Source: Chamaesiphon minutus PCC 6605 (GTDB lineage: Bacteria; Cyanobacteriota; Cyanobacteriia; Cyanobacteriales; Chamaesiphonaceae). Taken from it: a DNA stretch of 64,000 nt. Each line of letters starts with the position of its first letter. The stretch's first letter is position 1. Positions 55,390 through 64,000 of this stretch are shown here, piece by piece. Made by a program: the position numbers and the translations under genes. The notes below the pieces were generated by a model. The model was not told where the DNA came from. It ran no database searches and saw only the letters and a program-made list of their open reading frames with translations. The stretch is from assembly GCF_000317145.1 (NCBI RefSeq), contig NC_019697.1:3444385-3508384 (forward strand), read 5' to 3'.

Positions 55390-55487
55390 CTCGAAATCTA
55401 GGGTAGGGGTAATTCATGAAGCGACCGAAATCATACGGAGGTTTCCTCCGCGTGATTTCGGTCAAGACATTACCCCTAGATTTCGAG
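55390..55487. repeat. 98-base hairpin between convergent genes
   Basis: Long imperfect stem: CTCGAAATCTAGGG... pairs with ...CCCCTAGATTTCGAG, then GACCGAAATCA with TGATTTCGGTC, and CGGAGG with CCTCCG at the tip around TTT. It lies at the 3' ends of the amidase (+) and dehydratase (-) genes. It may be a MITE or a two-way terminator. Confidence 0.8.
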
Positions 55488-55500
55488 ACGATTGGTATTG

Positions 55501-57453
55501 TTAAGCAGCTACAGCTTCGTATTTGACCTTCGCATACTGACCCATGGGTTGATATTCTGGTACCAAGTCGTGGAGAACAGATACGCATTCGGTGACTTCA
55601 CACTGAGCGGCTGCATTTAGTAAGTTGGTGAGTTGGGGAGACAGCTCTTTCCAGCCTAATTTAGCCTCGCGAGCGCAGAAAATCTTGGGATGTCCGGTGG
55701 GTAAAGCTGCATCGCAATCGATTAATAGCTCTTCATAGATTTTCTCACCTGGGCGCAAGCCGACGATCTCGATTTTGATATCTTTATGCGGCTCCATTCC
55801 ATGTAGGCGAATCATCTGAGTAGCGAGGTCGTAAATCTTGACAGGTTCGCCCATATCGAGGAGAAATACTTCGCCGCCTTTAGCCATTGCGCCTGCTTGG
55901 ATAACTAATGTCGCTGCTTCAGGAATAGTCATAAAGTAGCGAGTAATATCTGCATGAGTCAGAGTGAGGGACTTGCCGGAGGTAATTTGCTCACGAAAGC
56001 GAGGAACTACGGAGCCACTGCGGCCTAGAACGTTACCGAACCGAACCATCGTAAAGCAGGTATTGTGGTTGGGCAAATCGGCCAAGCCTTGCAAGACTAA
56101 TTCGGCGACGCGCTTGGTGGCACCCATGATATTTGTAGGGCGGACGGCTTTGTCGGTGGAGATCAAGACAAATTTATGAACTCCACAAGCGATCGCGCAC
56201 TTTGCCGCAGTTAGGGTGCCGTTAATGTTATTAACTATACCTGAAACCGGATTGGCTTCAACGATCGGGACGTGTTTGTAAGCAGCCGCATGATAGATCG
56301 TCTCGACGCCGTATTTAGCGATAACTCCCGTTAAAGTTTGAGCGTCGGTGACCGAACCCAAACAGGCAACTTTTTCGAGGTGGGGATAGTTTTCGCCTAG
56401 CTCCATGTCCATCTGGTAGAGGGCAAATTCATGTAGCTCGTAAATAATCAGCAATTTAGGCTGTTGTTTGGCAATTTGACGGCACAGTTCCGAACCGATC
56501 GAACCACCACCACCCGTAACCAGTACTACTCGATCGGTAATATCTTGCTGGAGCAATTCGGGACGAGCGGCGATGGCTTTGCGGCCTAATAAATCTTCGA
56601 TATCTAGCTCGCGGACTTTGTTAATCGAAACGTGACCGCTTAAAATCTCGGCAATGCTCGGTACTGTTTTGACAGGTACTCCCAGTACTTGCAGTTTCTG
56701 TAAAATTTCGCGTTTGCGCTGGCCTTCGATCGATGGCATTGCGAGGAGAATTTCTTCAAACCCAATGTTGGCTTTGAGCTTGTGCAACTCTGCTGGCGAG
56801 TAAACGCGGATACCTTGAACGTTACGCCCTTGGAGATAGGGACTATCGTCCACAAATCCGATCGGGCGGTTGCCGCGTTGGCCAGCTAAAGCCTGTGCCA
56901 GGATGCAGCCAGCACTACCAGCCCCATAGATGACTACTCCGCCATTTTTCTGACCGGGATAATTAATTTCGTGGAGTCGGCCTAGCGTCAACCGCACGCA
57001 CATCCGAACTGAGATTGTTAAGATTAAAGTCAGCATCCCATGAACTACAGGGACAGACAGGGGAATTACAGGACTCGTAGACAGATTAGCAACGATCGAT
57101 GTAATCAAGCAACTTAAGATTGCTGCTTTGGCGATCGTAATGATGAATCCGCCATCGAGATATCGCAATACTTGTCGATAAATTCCAAACGCCCAAAATA
57201 ATCCGATCTCGATCCCAACTGCGAGCATCGCGAATTTACCCAAGTGCAACGTTTCCATGGGGGTGAGGTCAAATCCATACTCAAAGCCGATCGCCGCAAT
57301 AATCGAAGCCAGGAACAAACTGATATCGACTGACGTCAAGATCGTATACTTCTGATGATTGGAAAGCGCATTTATAAGTTTTTCAAGAGTCGCTGCGGTA
57401 GCTTCAATACTCAACAAAGATCGGCTTTTAGTGGACATGATATTATGACACAA
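55501..57453 (-). CDS. Membrane-bound sugar-nucleotide 4,6-dehydratase (CapD/FlaA1/WbpM type)
   Basis: 650 residues. The N-terminal third holds about four membrane helices. A CoA-binding-like Rossmann domain (VVIYGAGSAGCILAQAL) is followed by the catalytic SDR domain with VTGGGGSIGSELCRQI and the STDKAVRPTNIMGATKR active-site region. Family members remove water from UDP-GlcNAc-type sugars at the membrane for surface polysaccharide or glycan synthesis. No other polysaccharide genes are visible here. The start MCHNIMSTKSRSLL has a second Met (residue 6) as an alternative. Confidence 0.92.
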   Translation of the reverse strand: MCHNIMSTKSRSLLSIEATAATLEKLINALSNHQKYTILTSVDISLFLASIIAAIGFEYGFDLTPMETLHLGKFAMLAVGIEIGLFWAFGIYRQVLRYLDGGFIITIAKAAILSCLITSIVANLSTSPVIPLSVPVVHGMLTLILTISVRMCVRLTLGRLHEINYPGQKNGGVVIYGAGSAGCILAQALAGQRGNRPIGFVDDSPYLQGRNVQGIRVYSPAELHKLKANIGFEEILLAMPSIEGQRKREILQKLQVLGVPVKTVPSIAEILSGHVSINKVRELDIEDLLGRKAIAARPELLQQDITDRVVLVTGGGGSIGSELCRQIAKQQPKLLIIYELHEFALYQMDMELGENYPHLEKVACLGSVTDAQTLTGVIAKYGVETIYHAAAYKHVPIVEANPVSGIVNNINGTLTAAKCAIACGVHKFVLISTDKAVRPTNIMGATKRVAELVLQGLADLPNHNTCFTMVRFGNVLGRSGSVVPRFREQITSGKSLTLTHADITRYFMTIPEAATLVIQAGAMAKGGEVFLLDMGEPVKIYDLATQMIRLHGMEPHKDIKIEIVGLRPGEKIYEELLIDCDAALPTGHPKIFCAREAKLGWKELSPQLTNLLNAAAQCEVTECVSVLHDLVPEYQPMGQYAKVKYEAVAA

Positions 57454-57876
57454 TCGACGGTTTTTAACAAGTTGGGATCGAGGTTAAATCGAATTTAAAT
57501 CGAGTTTAAATCTTGATTTATGACCTTTGCTAATTACGATAGTAACTAGCATTGTCACTTTAGTGTGTGAGGTTAGTAACGGATGAGTTGATGCAACCTA
57601 AACCGAGTCATCTTAACGAACGATTGTGTTGAAAAACAGTTCGCGAACTTTTGCTCGATATCTCTAAAGTATATTTTTTTTATCTAAATGTACTCAGCCA
57701 AATATCTGAACTTATTTAGGTTGAGAGAGAGGTCTAGTGACTCACAGACTGCGATTTTTTAATTTTCAATCCACGCGGGCGTTAATTTCATGGATAGGTA
57801 AAACGAGCTGCCTCCAAATCGATCGCAATGTAAAAATACAGTAAACAATTATTTCTCTCAATCCGGAAATTTGCAG
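57454..57876. other. Intergenic region upstream of the porin cassettes
   Basis: About 420 bases between divergent genes. One 12-base perfect palindrome AGTTCGCGAACT (57638-57649) stands out as a possible regulator site. Otherwise nothing recognisable. Confidence 0.45.
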
Positions 57877-57925
57877 TACAATGTAAATTAACTACTTTTT
57901 CGGTGAGGAGTGCACCAGAGAAACT
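57877..57925 (+). promoter_or_regulatory. Promoter -10 and leader of SLH porin A
   Basis: TACAAT ends 44 bases before the ATG. A strong GTGAGGAGT ribosome-binding site lies within a leader whose sequence (ACTTTTTCGGTGAGGAGTGC) matches that of porin B at the same spacing. Confidence 0.55.
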
Positions 57926-59650
57926 ATGAAGCAAAACAAACAAAAATCTAATTTCAAACGTGCTCAGATCGCGCGAATTGCATCCGTAATGCTAGGCTCG
58001 GTCTTTACAGGTGTAGCGGTTGCTATGAGTCCTGTACTTGCAGTCCCCACTGCCTCCAATAATAGTTCATTAGATAAGGTGGCGGCATCTGTACCTTTGG
58101 CTGAAACTATTAAGGGAAATGTCAATGCCGCTCCTGCGACCCCCGCAACTAACCAAGTCGCTCAAGCTAGCGATGTCGCAGGCAACTGGGCAGAACCTTT
58201 TATCCGAGTGTTAGTTGAAAAGGACATTATCAAGGGCTATCCCGACGGTACTTTCAGACCCGACCAACCGATCACTCGTGCAGAATTTGCCGCTTTACTA
58301 AATAAAGCCTTCGATCTCCAACCAATCCGCGCCGGACGCAAATTTAAAGACGTCCCTGCCAACTACTGGGCGGCTGATGTCATCAACAAAGCTTATCGCA
58401 GTGGCTTTTTAGCAGGATATCCCGGCAGCTTTGGCCCCAGACAAAATCTATTGCGGATTCAAGGTTTGGTCGCTCTAGTCAATGGCAGTAAACTCGAACC
58501 ATCTGGTAACTTAGACCTCAACAGCGTATTTGGTGACGCCGCGCAAGTTCCAAGCTACGGTCAAAACGCCTTGGTCGCTGCCACACAACGCTGTATCGCT
58601 GTCAGCGTCGAATACGATAGCAGTCGTCTCCCTGGCGGTAATTTTGGCCCTAACACCGTGGCTACTCGTGCAGATTTAGCTGCATACATTCACCAAGTTT
58701 TGGTCGGTTCTGGCAGGTTGCCTGCGTTAGACAAAACTAACCCAGCAAACAAGTACATTGCATCTTGTCCTCAAGGTGTCTATGTAACTACTATTACTGA
58801 CCCGCAACCTGTGGCCAAGACTGCTGATGAAGCGATCGCGGCATTGAGCATCCCCGGTCAAGTCCCCGAAATCTCCGGTACGACTGCGGTTAGTACTTTC
58901 CCCGTAGGCGGTCTGGGTACGCCAACTGCTTTTGGTGCCAATACAGGTTTATTCCTCGGTGCTAGCTACCAAAACGAAACTCGCCCCAACATTTACGGCA
59001 ATCCGCCCAATGCTGGCATCGTACCATTCGTACCTGGAACTGCTAAAGGGCCAGAGACTTACGCATACTCAGTCGGTCTCGGTTTGGGCGACTCGCGTAA
59101 CTTCCTCGGCCTAGAAACTGTTGCTACTACCTACACCCGCAACGGTGCTGGTTCCTTCGATAATGGTGGTATCAGCTTCAAAGTTCACAAACTCTTGGGC
59201 GATAACTTTGCGATCGCGGGTGGTTATGAAAATGCCATTACCTTCGGTAACAACTCTGGCGCAGCCATCAATCCTGACGGTGGTGTCAACGGCGGTCGGA
59301 CTGGTTACGGTGTAGCAAGTGTGATCCTCAACCCCGATCCAAATCTGGGCTTCTTCAGCAACACCACTCTCTCGGTAGGTGCTGGTGCTGGTCGCTTCCG
59401 GACTGTCGGCGACATCCGTGCGGGCCGCGATACCATCAACGTCTTCGGTAGCATCGGTACGCGGTTATCTCCTAATTTCTCCCTAGTTGCTGACTGGAAC
59501 GGTCAAGACTTAGGAGTTGGTTTACCTATCTCGATTCCTTTTGGCGGTGGTACTTCCTTACAAATTACCCCAGCACTAGTCGATTTAGTTAATAACGAAA
59601 CTGGTGGCTCTCGCTTCGCTGTTAGCGGCGGTTTGGGCTTTAGTTTCTAA
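57926..59650 (+). CDS. SLH-domain outer-membrane porin A
   Basis: 574 residues. N-terminal signal peptide (hydrophobic about 14-40, ending near VLAVPTA), SLH repeats at about 83-130 and 139-185 (NWAEPFIRVLVEKDIIKGYPDGTF; FKDVPANYWAADVI), and a Cys-containing linker. From about 300 to 574 there is a beta-strand-rich domain with alternating aromatic residues ending GGLGFSF, a terminal Phe as in BAM-assembled barrels. The SLH region should bind the peptidoglycan-linked pyruvylated polysaccharide, as in cyanobacterial Som porins, though the barrel here is shorter than OprB-type. Followed by a secreted partner gene. Confidence 0.85.
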   Translation: MKQNKQKSNFKRAQIARIASVMLGSVFTGVAVAMSPVLAVPTASNNSSLDKVAASVPLAETIKGNVNAAPATPATNQVAQASDVAGNWAEPFIRVLVEKDIIKGYPDGTFRPDQPITRAEFAALLNKAFDLQPIRAGRKFKDVPANYWAADVINKAYRSGFLAGYPGSFGPRQNLLRIQGLVALVNGSKLEPSGNLDLNSVFGDAAQVPSYGQNALVAATQRCIAVSVEYDSSRLPGGNFGPNTVATRADLAAYIHQVLVGSGRLPALDKTNPANKYIASCPQGVYVTTITDPQPVAKTADEAIAALSIPGQVPEISGTTAVSTFPVGGLGTPTAFGANTGLFLGASYQNETRPNIYGNPPNAGIVPFVPGTAKGPETYAYSVGLGLGDSRNFLGLETVATTYTRNGAGSFDNGGISFKVHKLLGDNFAIAGGYENAITFGNNSGAAINPDGGVNGGRTGYGVASVILNPDPNLGFFSNTTLSVGAGAGRFRTVGDIRAGRDTINVFGSIGTRLSPNFSLVADWNGQDLGVGLPISIPFGGGTSLQITPALVDLVNNETGGSRFAVSGGLGFSF

Positions 59651-59677
59651 TCATAGCTATTCGATTTGTTACCTGTT

Positions 59678-59707
59678 GGAAACTTGAGGATCGATCCTTG
59701 AGTTTCC
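59678..59707 (+). promoter_or_regulatory. Intercistronic hairpin between porin A and partner A
   Basis: A 30-base near-perfect hairpin (GGAAACTTGAGGATC and mirror) sits in the 94-base gap. It may be an attenuator or stabilise the porin mRNA 3' end. Confidence 0.5.
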
Positions 59708-59744
59708 ATCAGCATTATTCATCCTCTTCATCATGAGCGTAAAC

Positions 59745-60419
59745 ATGAAAATCTCGTCTTATTTGTTAGGAATGGGTGCTGTAGCTAGTTTAGTCGCACT
59801 CAACGTCACGCCAGCGAATGCCCAAGTAGGCAACGGTTCCGATAATGGCAATATCTTTACTTCCATCACCAATGTTGGTGGTGGTGGTATCGTCGGTGGT
59901 GGCGAACCAACCTACGCTTCCCAGAGCCAAAGTGCCGTCAATCAATTTTCGCAATCTTTAACCGCTAATAGCGTCGGCGATGCTGCGACATTCGATGTAA
60001 TGAATGGTGGCGCACCCGGCCCATTAGTTGCAGCTTTATTACCTGCTGGCGTGCCTGCTGATGGTGCCACTGGTAAAGCAGCTACCAATTTAGCAAGTAC
60101 CGTCCAAGGACTGCGATCGGGTAATGGTAATATCAGCGCGACTAAGCTGAATGCCTCGGTTGGTGCATATAACGAATATATCAAAGCTTACGTTGGCGAA
60201 GTCGGCCCCGAAAAAGCACTTACCGATGCACCTGTCGGTCAAAAAGCATTGCAAGGAGTCTTGGGTCAATTGATTCAAGTTGCCAACCAGTCGGCACCTA
60301 CTGCGGAGCCACCCAGCACTCCACCATCGAGTACTCCAGTTCCACAAGTACCTACTAGTCCACCCGCTCCTACCACCCCCAGCGGTACAGAACCTACTGC
60401 TCCACCTACTCCTAGATAG
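59745..60419 (+). CDS. Secreted Pro-rich partner protein A
   Basis: About 224 residues from the second ATG (MKISSYLLGMGAV), chosen because the duplicate at 63758 begins with the aligned MKLLAYLLGLGAI. Signal peptide with cleavage near ANAQ. Gly-rich N-terminus (NVGGGGIVGGGEP). A conserved stretch is QFSQSLTANSVGDAATFDV. The tail is Pro/Thr/Ser-rich (PPSTPPSSTPVPQVPT). Family unknown; probably periplasmic or outer-membrane associated, always downstream of the SLH porin here. Confidence 0.75.
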   Translation: MKISSYLLGMGAVASLVALNVTPANAQVGNGSDNGNIFTSITNVGGGGIVGGGEPTYASQSQSAVNQFSQSLTANSVGDAATFDVMNGGAPGPLVAALLPAGVPADGATGKAATNLASTVQGLRSGNGNISATKLNASVGAYNEYIKAYVGEVGPEKALTDAPVGQKALQGVLGQLIQVANQSAPTAEPPSTPPSSTPVPQVPTSPPAPTTPSGTEPTAPPTPR

Positions 60420-60452
60420 TAGTAATTTTTTAGTAAAAATCGGGCAAATGAC

Positions 60453-60488
60453 TGGGAGTGAGAAAAGTTTTTCTCGCTCCCATTATTA
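60453..60488 (+). terminator. Rho-independent terminator of cassette A
   Basis: GGGAGTGAGAAAA pairs with TTTTTCTCGCTCCC, then ATTATTATT. The remainder of the 297-base gap shows only the promoter of porin B. Confidence 0.75.
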
Positions 60489-60668
60489 TTGAGTATCGAT
60501 ATTTACAGGAGTAAATACTTACAACAGAATCGTACAGTCTCGCTCGTTAAATATAACTTGCTAACATCAGTATTAAGGTTAGTTCTGTACCACCATAGAG
60601 AATATTTAAATTGCAAAAATCTAGCGATTTGGTATTGAAATACAGATAACAATACCAGTAGTAGTGCG

Positions 60669-60716
60669 ATAATATAAGACGATAACTTTTCCAGTGAGGA
60701 GTACGCTCGGAAAACC
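60669..60716 (+). promoter_or_regulatory. Promoter -10 and leader of SLH porin B
   Basis: GATAAT ends 43 bases before the ATG; the leader has CTTTTCCAGTGAGGAGTACGC, in step with that of porin A. Confidence 0.55.
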
Positions 60717-62402
60717 ATGACCCAAAACAACTACCCGTTTTCCTTCAAACGCTTTGGCGTAGCCTCTCTAAAGGAGAATCGATTCGATCGAATTGTTTAT
60801 TTAGTCATCGGTTCGGTTTCTACAGGAGTAATGCTTTCGGCTGGCTCCGTCCGATCGGAGCCAACAAGATCCCATAGGTACAATTTAGTTAAAATCGGTG
60901 CGGATGCACCTCTAGCCAAAACGATCGCCGCTAGCGATAATCCCGTACCTGTAACTTCAGATCCACGGCGACTCGCTCAAGCAAATGATATTGCGGGTAA
61001 TTGGGCAGAACCATTTATTAAAGTTCTGGTCGAAAAAGATATTATCAAAGGCTATCCAGATGGAACTTTTCAGCCAGATCGCCCTGTAACTCGTGCCGAA
61101 TTTTCGGCTTTACTAAACAAAGCCTTCGACCTGCAACCCATCCGCACCGAGCGGAAATTTAAAGATTTACCGCGCAACTACTGGGCGACTGATGTCATCC
61201 AAAAAGCATACCGCAGTGGATTTATGGCTGGTTATCCCGGCGATACTTTCGCGCCTACTCGCAATATTATCCGGATCGATAGTCTAGTTGCACTAGTCAA
61301 TGGTAGTAAGCTAGCACCGACAGGCAACCTCGATCTCAATAGCGTCTTTGGCGATGCCGCACAAGTCCCCAGCTATGGCCAAAATGCCCTAGTCGCAGCC
61401 ACTCAAAAATGTGTGGCTGTCAGTGTCGAATACGATAGCAGTAGACTACCTGGGGGCAACTTTGGCCCCAACACAGTCGCGACGCGTGCCGATGTCGCTG
61501 CTTATATTCACCAAGTATTAGTCGGTGCTGGTAAATTAACACCCTTAGATCGCTCTAGCCCAGCCTCCAAATACATCGCATCTTGCCCTCAAGGCGTTTA
61601 TGTCACGAGTATTTCGGACACCACACCCAGAACGACCCCAAGTCTGAGTCCCGACGAGGCGATTTCCAAATTAAGCGTGCCGCAACTCCCAACAATCCCG
61701 CTCGGCAATATTACTACGGCCTACCCAGTCAATGGTCTGACAACTCCCAGTGCCTTTGGTGCCAGTTGGGGGGACTTATTCATCGGTGCCAGCTATCAAG
61801 CCTCCACCCGTGGGGCATTGTATGACATTCCACCCGTAACGGGTCAAAGTCGCCAAGATGGAGCTGCCTATCTGGGTTTTGGACTCGGCGATGCGCGCAA
61901 TTTTGTTGGTTTGGAGACGGTTGCGACCTCATATAGCACGACCAATAGTGGTTTTCTCAACAAAGGGAGCTTTAGTTTCAAGCTCCACAAACAGTTTGGC
62001 GAGCAGTTTGCCATTGCTGGTGGCTACGAAAACGCCGCAATCTGGAATCGGACGCCAGGACAAAATCTCGATGGCGGTAAAACTGGTTATGGAGTAGCCA
62101 GTTTCGTCCTCAACCCCGATCCAAACATGGGCTTTTTTAGCAATACGACACTCTCCGTCGGTGGTGGTGCGGGAAGATTCCGCAGCATCGGCGATATTCG
62201 CAATGGCAAAGATAGTTATGGCGTCTTTGGTAGCATCGGAACTCGGCTCTCGCCCAACTTTTCTGTAGTCGTAGACTGGAACGGACAAGATATCGGCGTC
62301 GGTTTGCCGATCGCGGTTTACTTGGGCGATAATACCTCACTACAACTAGTACCGTCAGTCGTAGATCTAGCCAATCAAGAGACTGGAGGCGCACGGTTCT
62401 TG

Positions 62403-63670
62403 CTGTCGGGGCGACTTGTCGCCTATAACGCTGATAGGATAAGTCTCATAGCTCTCAAGCCTTGTTGATAATTAGGTAGTTTATGTGGGGACAAAGACAT
62501 TAATTCAACAACAACCTGCCAATTACTAGATGTTGAATCGACCCATGATTCACCCCAGAGTCCAATATAGAAAGTGCTATGTCTAGCATATTTTCGGTGA
62601 TGTTCTGTTTTTCTGCCGAGATATTCTTGAACTTGCTTTGATTTGATATCTATCCCTTGGATGATACTCTTCAAGTATGCTAGTGATAGCAAAATCAATA
62701 ATTTGCTCAATCGTTCGCCCGTTAAATTAGTCTTTTCTAAGTTATATCCTCCGCCCTTAAAGTCTCGAAACATCTCCTCAATTCCAAATCTTTTAGCATA
62801 GGTATCAACTGCTGCTTGTAGATCTGCCAAGCTGGTCAGAATATACCAAGGCTCTTTTGTGGTAATATTTCGATATTTACCTAGCCATTTACCTGCTAGG
62901 TTAAATCCTTCAACTGGTGCAGTTTTTCTAATTGTTACTTCTTGATTAAAAAAGCTATTTCCTGGCTCTAATCCTAGCCTTTTCAGTTCAGTCCACAATT
63001 CCTCTTCAGTCTTGATACAAACATTCTTTTTCAGTCGTAAACAGAAATCTATTTTCTGCTCTCTAAGCCAGTTCGCAAGAGTAACACTACAAAATTCACG
63101 ATCTCCCAGTACCAACAAGCTATAATCTGATAGGGCAGCGAATACTGGGGTTAATACTAATTGTTGGTTTTCCAATGTACTGTTCCCTTGTTTATCAAGC
63201 ATTTGCCAATAAATAGGAATTGCTCTCTTTCGCCAAATCATACTGACCATCAAAATATTGTTTGATTGCCATTTGGTTCGATCTATTGCTAAATATATAA
63301 TATTATTCTGTTTGACATTGCCTTTAATCCAAGCAATCACTAGTGATAACCAAACATTATCTAAATCCCATTCATCATTTGATAAAAATCTCTGGACTTT
63401 TTTTCTTCTGCTTTCAAATTTAATTGGCATCGCTAGTTTTGTTGCGATGCTTTCTAGCGTGACTTCTTTAATAGATTGCACTACTTGAATCAATAAAATT
63501 GTCAATAAGTAGTTACCGCGTGTGAATTTTTCTGACAAATGGGCATGATACAATTCTGGTAACATTTAATTGTTTTTTGGGTAAGAAGCTCTCTTACCCT
63601 ATCTTTTTTGATACTATTTGTCTAGAGTTGTCTCTCTGCCGAGTTTTCAGGCGACCTGTCGCCCCGTCAG
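62403..63670 (-). mobile_element. IS4-family (IS10/IS50-like) insertion sequence, 1268 bp
   Basis: Ends CTGTCGGGGCGACTTGTCGC (62403-) and, reversed from 63670, CTGACGGGGCGACAGGTCGC, pairing at 18 of the 21 terminal bases. 9-bp duplication CGGTTCTTG at 62394-62402 and 63671-63679. CTG ends and 9-bp duplications are typical of the IS10 and IS50 groups. Confidence 0.95.
62423..63565 (-). CDS. IS4-family transposase
   Basis: 380 residues, intact. First Asp in LAIDRTKW, second in VLGDREF, and the YREK motif in YAKRFGIEEMFRDFK. Near the C-terminus of the gene the 62423-62468 bases overlap the extended end of the porin B frame on the other strand. Confidence 0.94.
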   Translation of the reverse strand: MLPELYHAHLSEKFTRGNYLLTILLIQVVQSIKEVTLESIATKLAMPIKFESRRKKVQRFLSNDEWDLDNVWLSLVIAWIKGNVKQNNIIYLAIDRTKWQSNNILMVSMIWRKRAIPIYWQMLDKQGNSTLENQQLVLTPVFAALSDYSLLVLGDREFCSVTLANWLREQKIDFCLRLKKNVCIKTEEELWTELKRLGLEPGNSFFNQEVTIRKTAPVEGFNLAGKWLGKYRNITTKEPWYILTSLADLQAAVDTYAKRFGIEEMFRDFKGGGYNLEKTNLTGERLSKLLILLSLAYLKSIIQGIDIKSKQVQEYLGRKTEHHRKYARHSTFYIGLWGESWVDSTSSNWQVVVELMSLSPHKLPNYQQGLRAMRLILSAL

Positions 63671-63757
63671 CGGTTCTTGTTAAACGCTGGCTTGGGCTTC
63701 CACTTTTAGTCACAGCCTTCTATGTTCGTTAAATTCATCTAGATAATTATTGCAAAC

Positions 63758-64000
63758 ATGAAACTTTTAGCTTACTTGTTAGGGCTGGGGGCGATAACTG
63801 GTTCGATGCTGCTCGACCTGACCCCAGTCTATGCCCAAATCGGTGGCGGTAATGATAATGGTACTGGTCGAGAAGCCATCTCCGCTCCCCGATCGCGAAA
63901 TACTCAGTCGCCCGAGGCTGCGCGGCGGCAAGCTGCGCTCGACGAATTTTCTAAATCGCTGACATCAAATAGTGTGGGCGATGCCGCACTATTTGATGTT
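63758..64000 (+). CDS. Secreted partner protein B (3' end outside window)
   Basis: 81 codons to the window edge without stop. MKLLAYLLGLGAITGSMLL is a signal peptide ending near VYAQ; EFSKSLTSNSVGDAALFDV matches partner A. It completes the second copy of the porin-partner cassette. Confidence 0.8.
   Translation, partial: MKLLAYLLGLGAITGSMLLDLTPVYAQIGGGNDNGTGREAISAPRSRNTQSPEAARRQAALDEFSKSLTSNSVGDAALFDV

Larger units (their letters stand above)
60717..63709 (+). pseudogene. SLH-domain porin B, 3' end displaced by an IS insertion
   Basis: The continuous frame runs 60717-62468. It matches porin A through SLH1 (DIAGNWAEPFIKVLVEKDII), SLH2 and the barrel up to QETGGARFLL, then reads into the IS and ends RISLIALKPC. 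Without the element and one CGGTTCTTG copy the frame continues LLNAGLGFHF and stops at 63709, matching porin A's SGGLGFSF end. The terminal Phe needed for outer-membrane assembly is therefore lost in the present form. The N-terminal region also carries a palindromic-repeat insertion (60756-60778). About 575 residues originally. Confidence 0.9.

Overview
The window looks like the chromosome of a freshwater cyanobacterium. The evidence is a phycobilisome rod-core linker (cpcG), chlorophyll synthase (chlG), a CmpR-type LysR regulator, SLH-domain outer-membrane porins, a PEP-CTERM protein, a CHAT-FHA protein, a NACHT protein of cyanobacterial type, heptanucleotide STRR repeats, and a very high density of CGATCG / GATCGATC (the HIP1 core). 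Chamaesiphon-like genomes would fit this sequence style, but that is a guess.

Layout. 0-2.2 kb: dynamin-like GTPase cut by the window edge. 2.2-6.5 kb: three small paralogous unknown proteins, a KGK-domain gene split by an ISL3-family element, and a small HNH nuclease. 6.6-18.8 kb: mostly housekeeping genes (bioB, a response regulator-diguanylate cyclase, holB, a TPR protein, a YqgF-like nuclease, an M20 amidohydrolase, a beta-propeller protein, a permease/TIGR03943 pair, rimM) plus a methyltransferase gene with an internal deletion. 18.9-25.5 kb: first IS4-superfamily copy, a MITE-like element, yiaA, a LysR regulator, a TldD/PmbA protein and an MBL-fold hydrolase. 25.5-31.2 kb: a DNA-phosphorothioation-like module, DndC and a DUF262/HNH protein divergent from DndB, with no dndD, dndE or dndA next to it. 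31.2-42.6 kb: metabolic genes (fatty acid hydroxylase, KDPG aldolase, panB, chlG, a thyA-folA-dCMP deaminase trio beside tRNA-Asp, cpcG) and a PEP-CTERM gene split by a 197-bp MITE. 42.7-49.7 kb: a candidate defence cluster with a CHAT-FHA protein and a small coiled coil converging on a RloA-RloB-NACHT operon. 49.9-57.5 kb: rlmD, a TetR regulator, an amidase gene split by the second IS4-superfamily copy, and a sugar-nucleotide 4,6-dehydratase. 57.9-64 kb: two tandem copies of a cassette, SLH porin plus a small secreted partner. The second porin has lost its C-terminal strand to an IS4-family (IS10/IS50-like) insertion.

Four genes are split by four different mobile elements. In each case removing the element and one target-site duplication restores the frame exactly (8 bp, 10-11 bp, 5 bp and 9 bp duplications). 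These reconstructions are the firmest results here. The most interesting functional candidates are the reduced Dnd module, the RloA-RloB-NACHT operon, and the block of small paralogues that share interchangeable C-terminal tails with the KGK protein.
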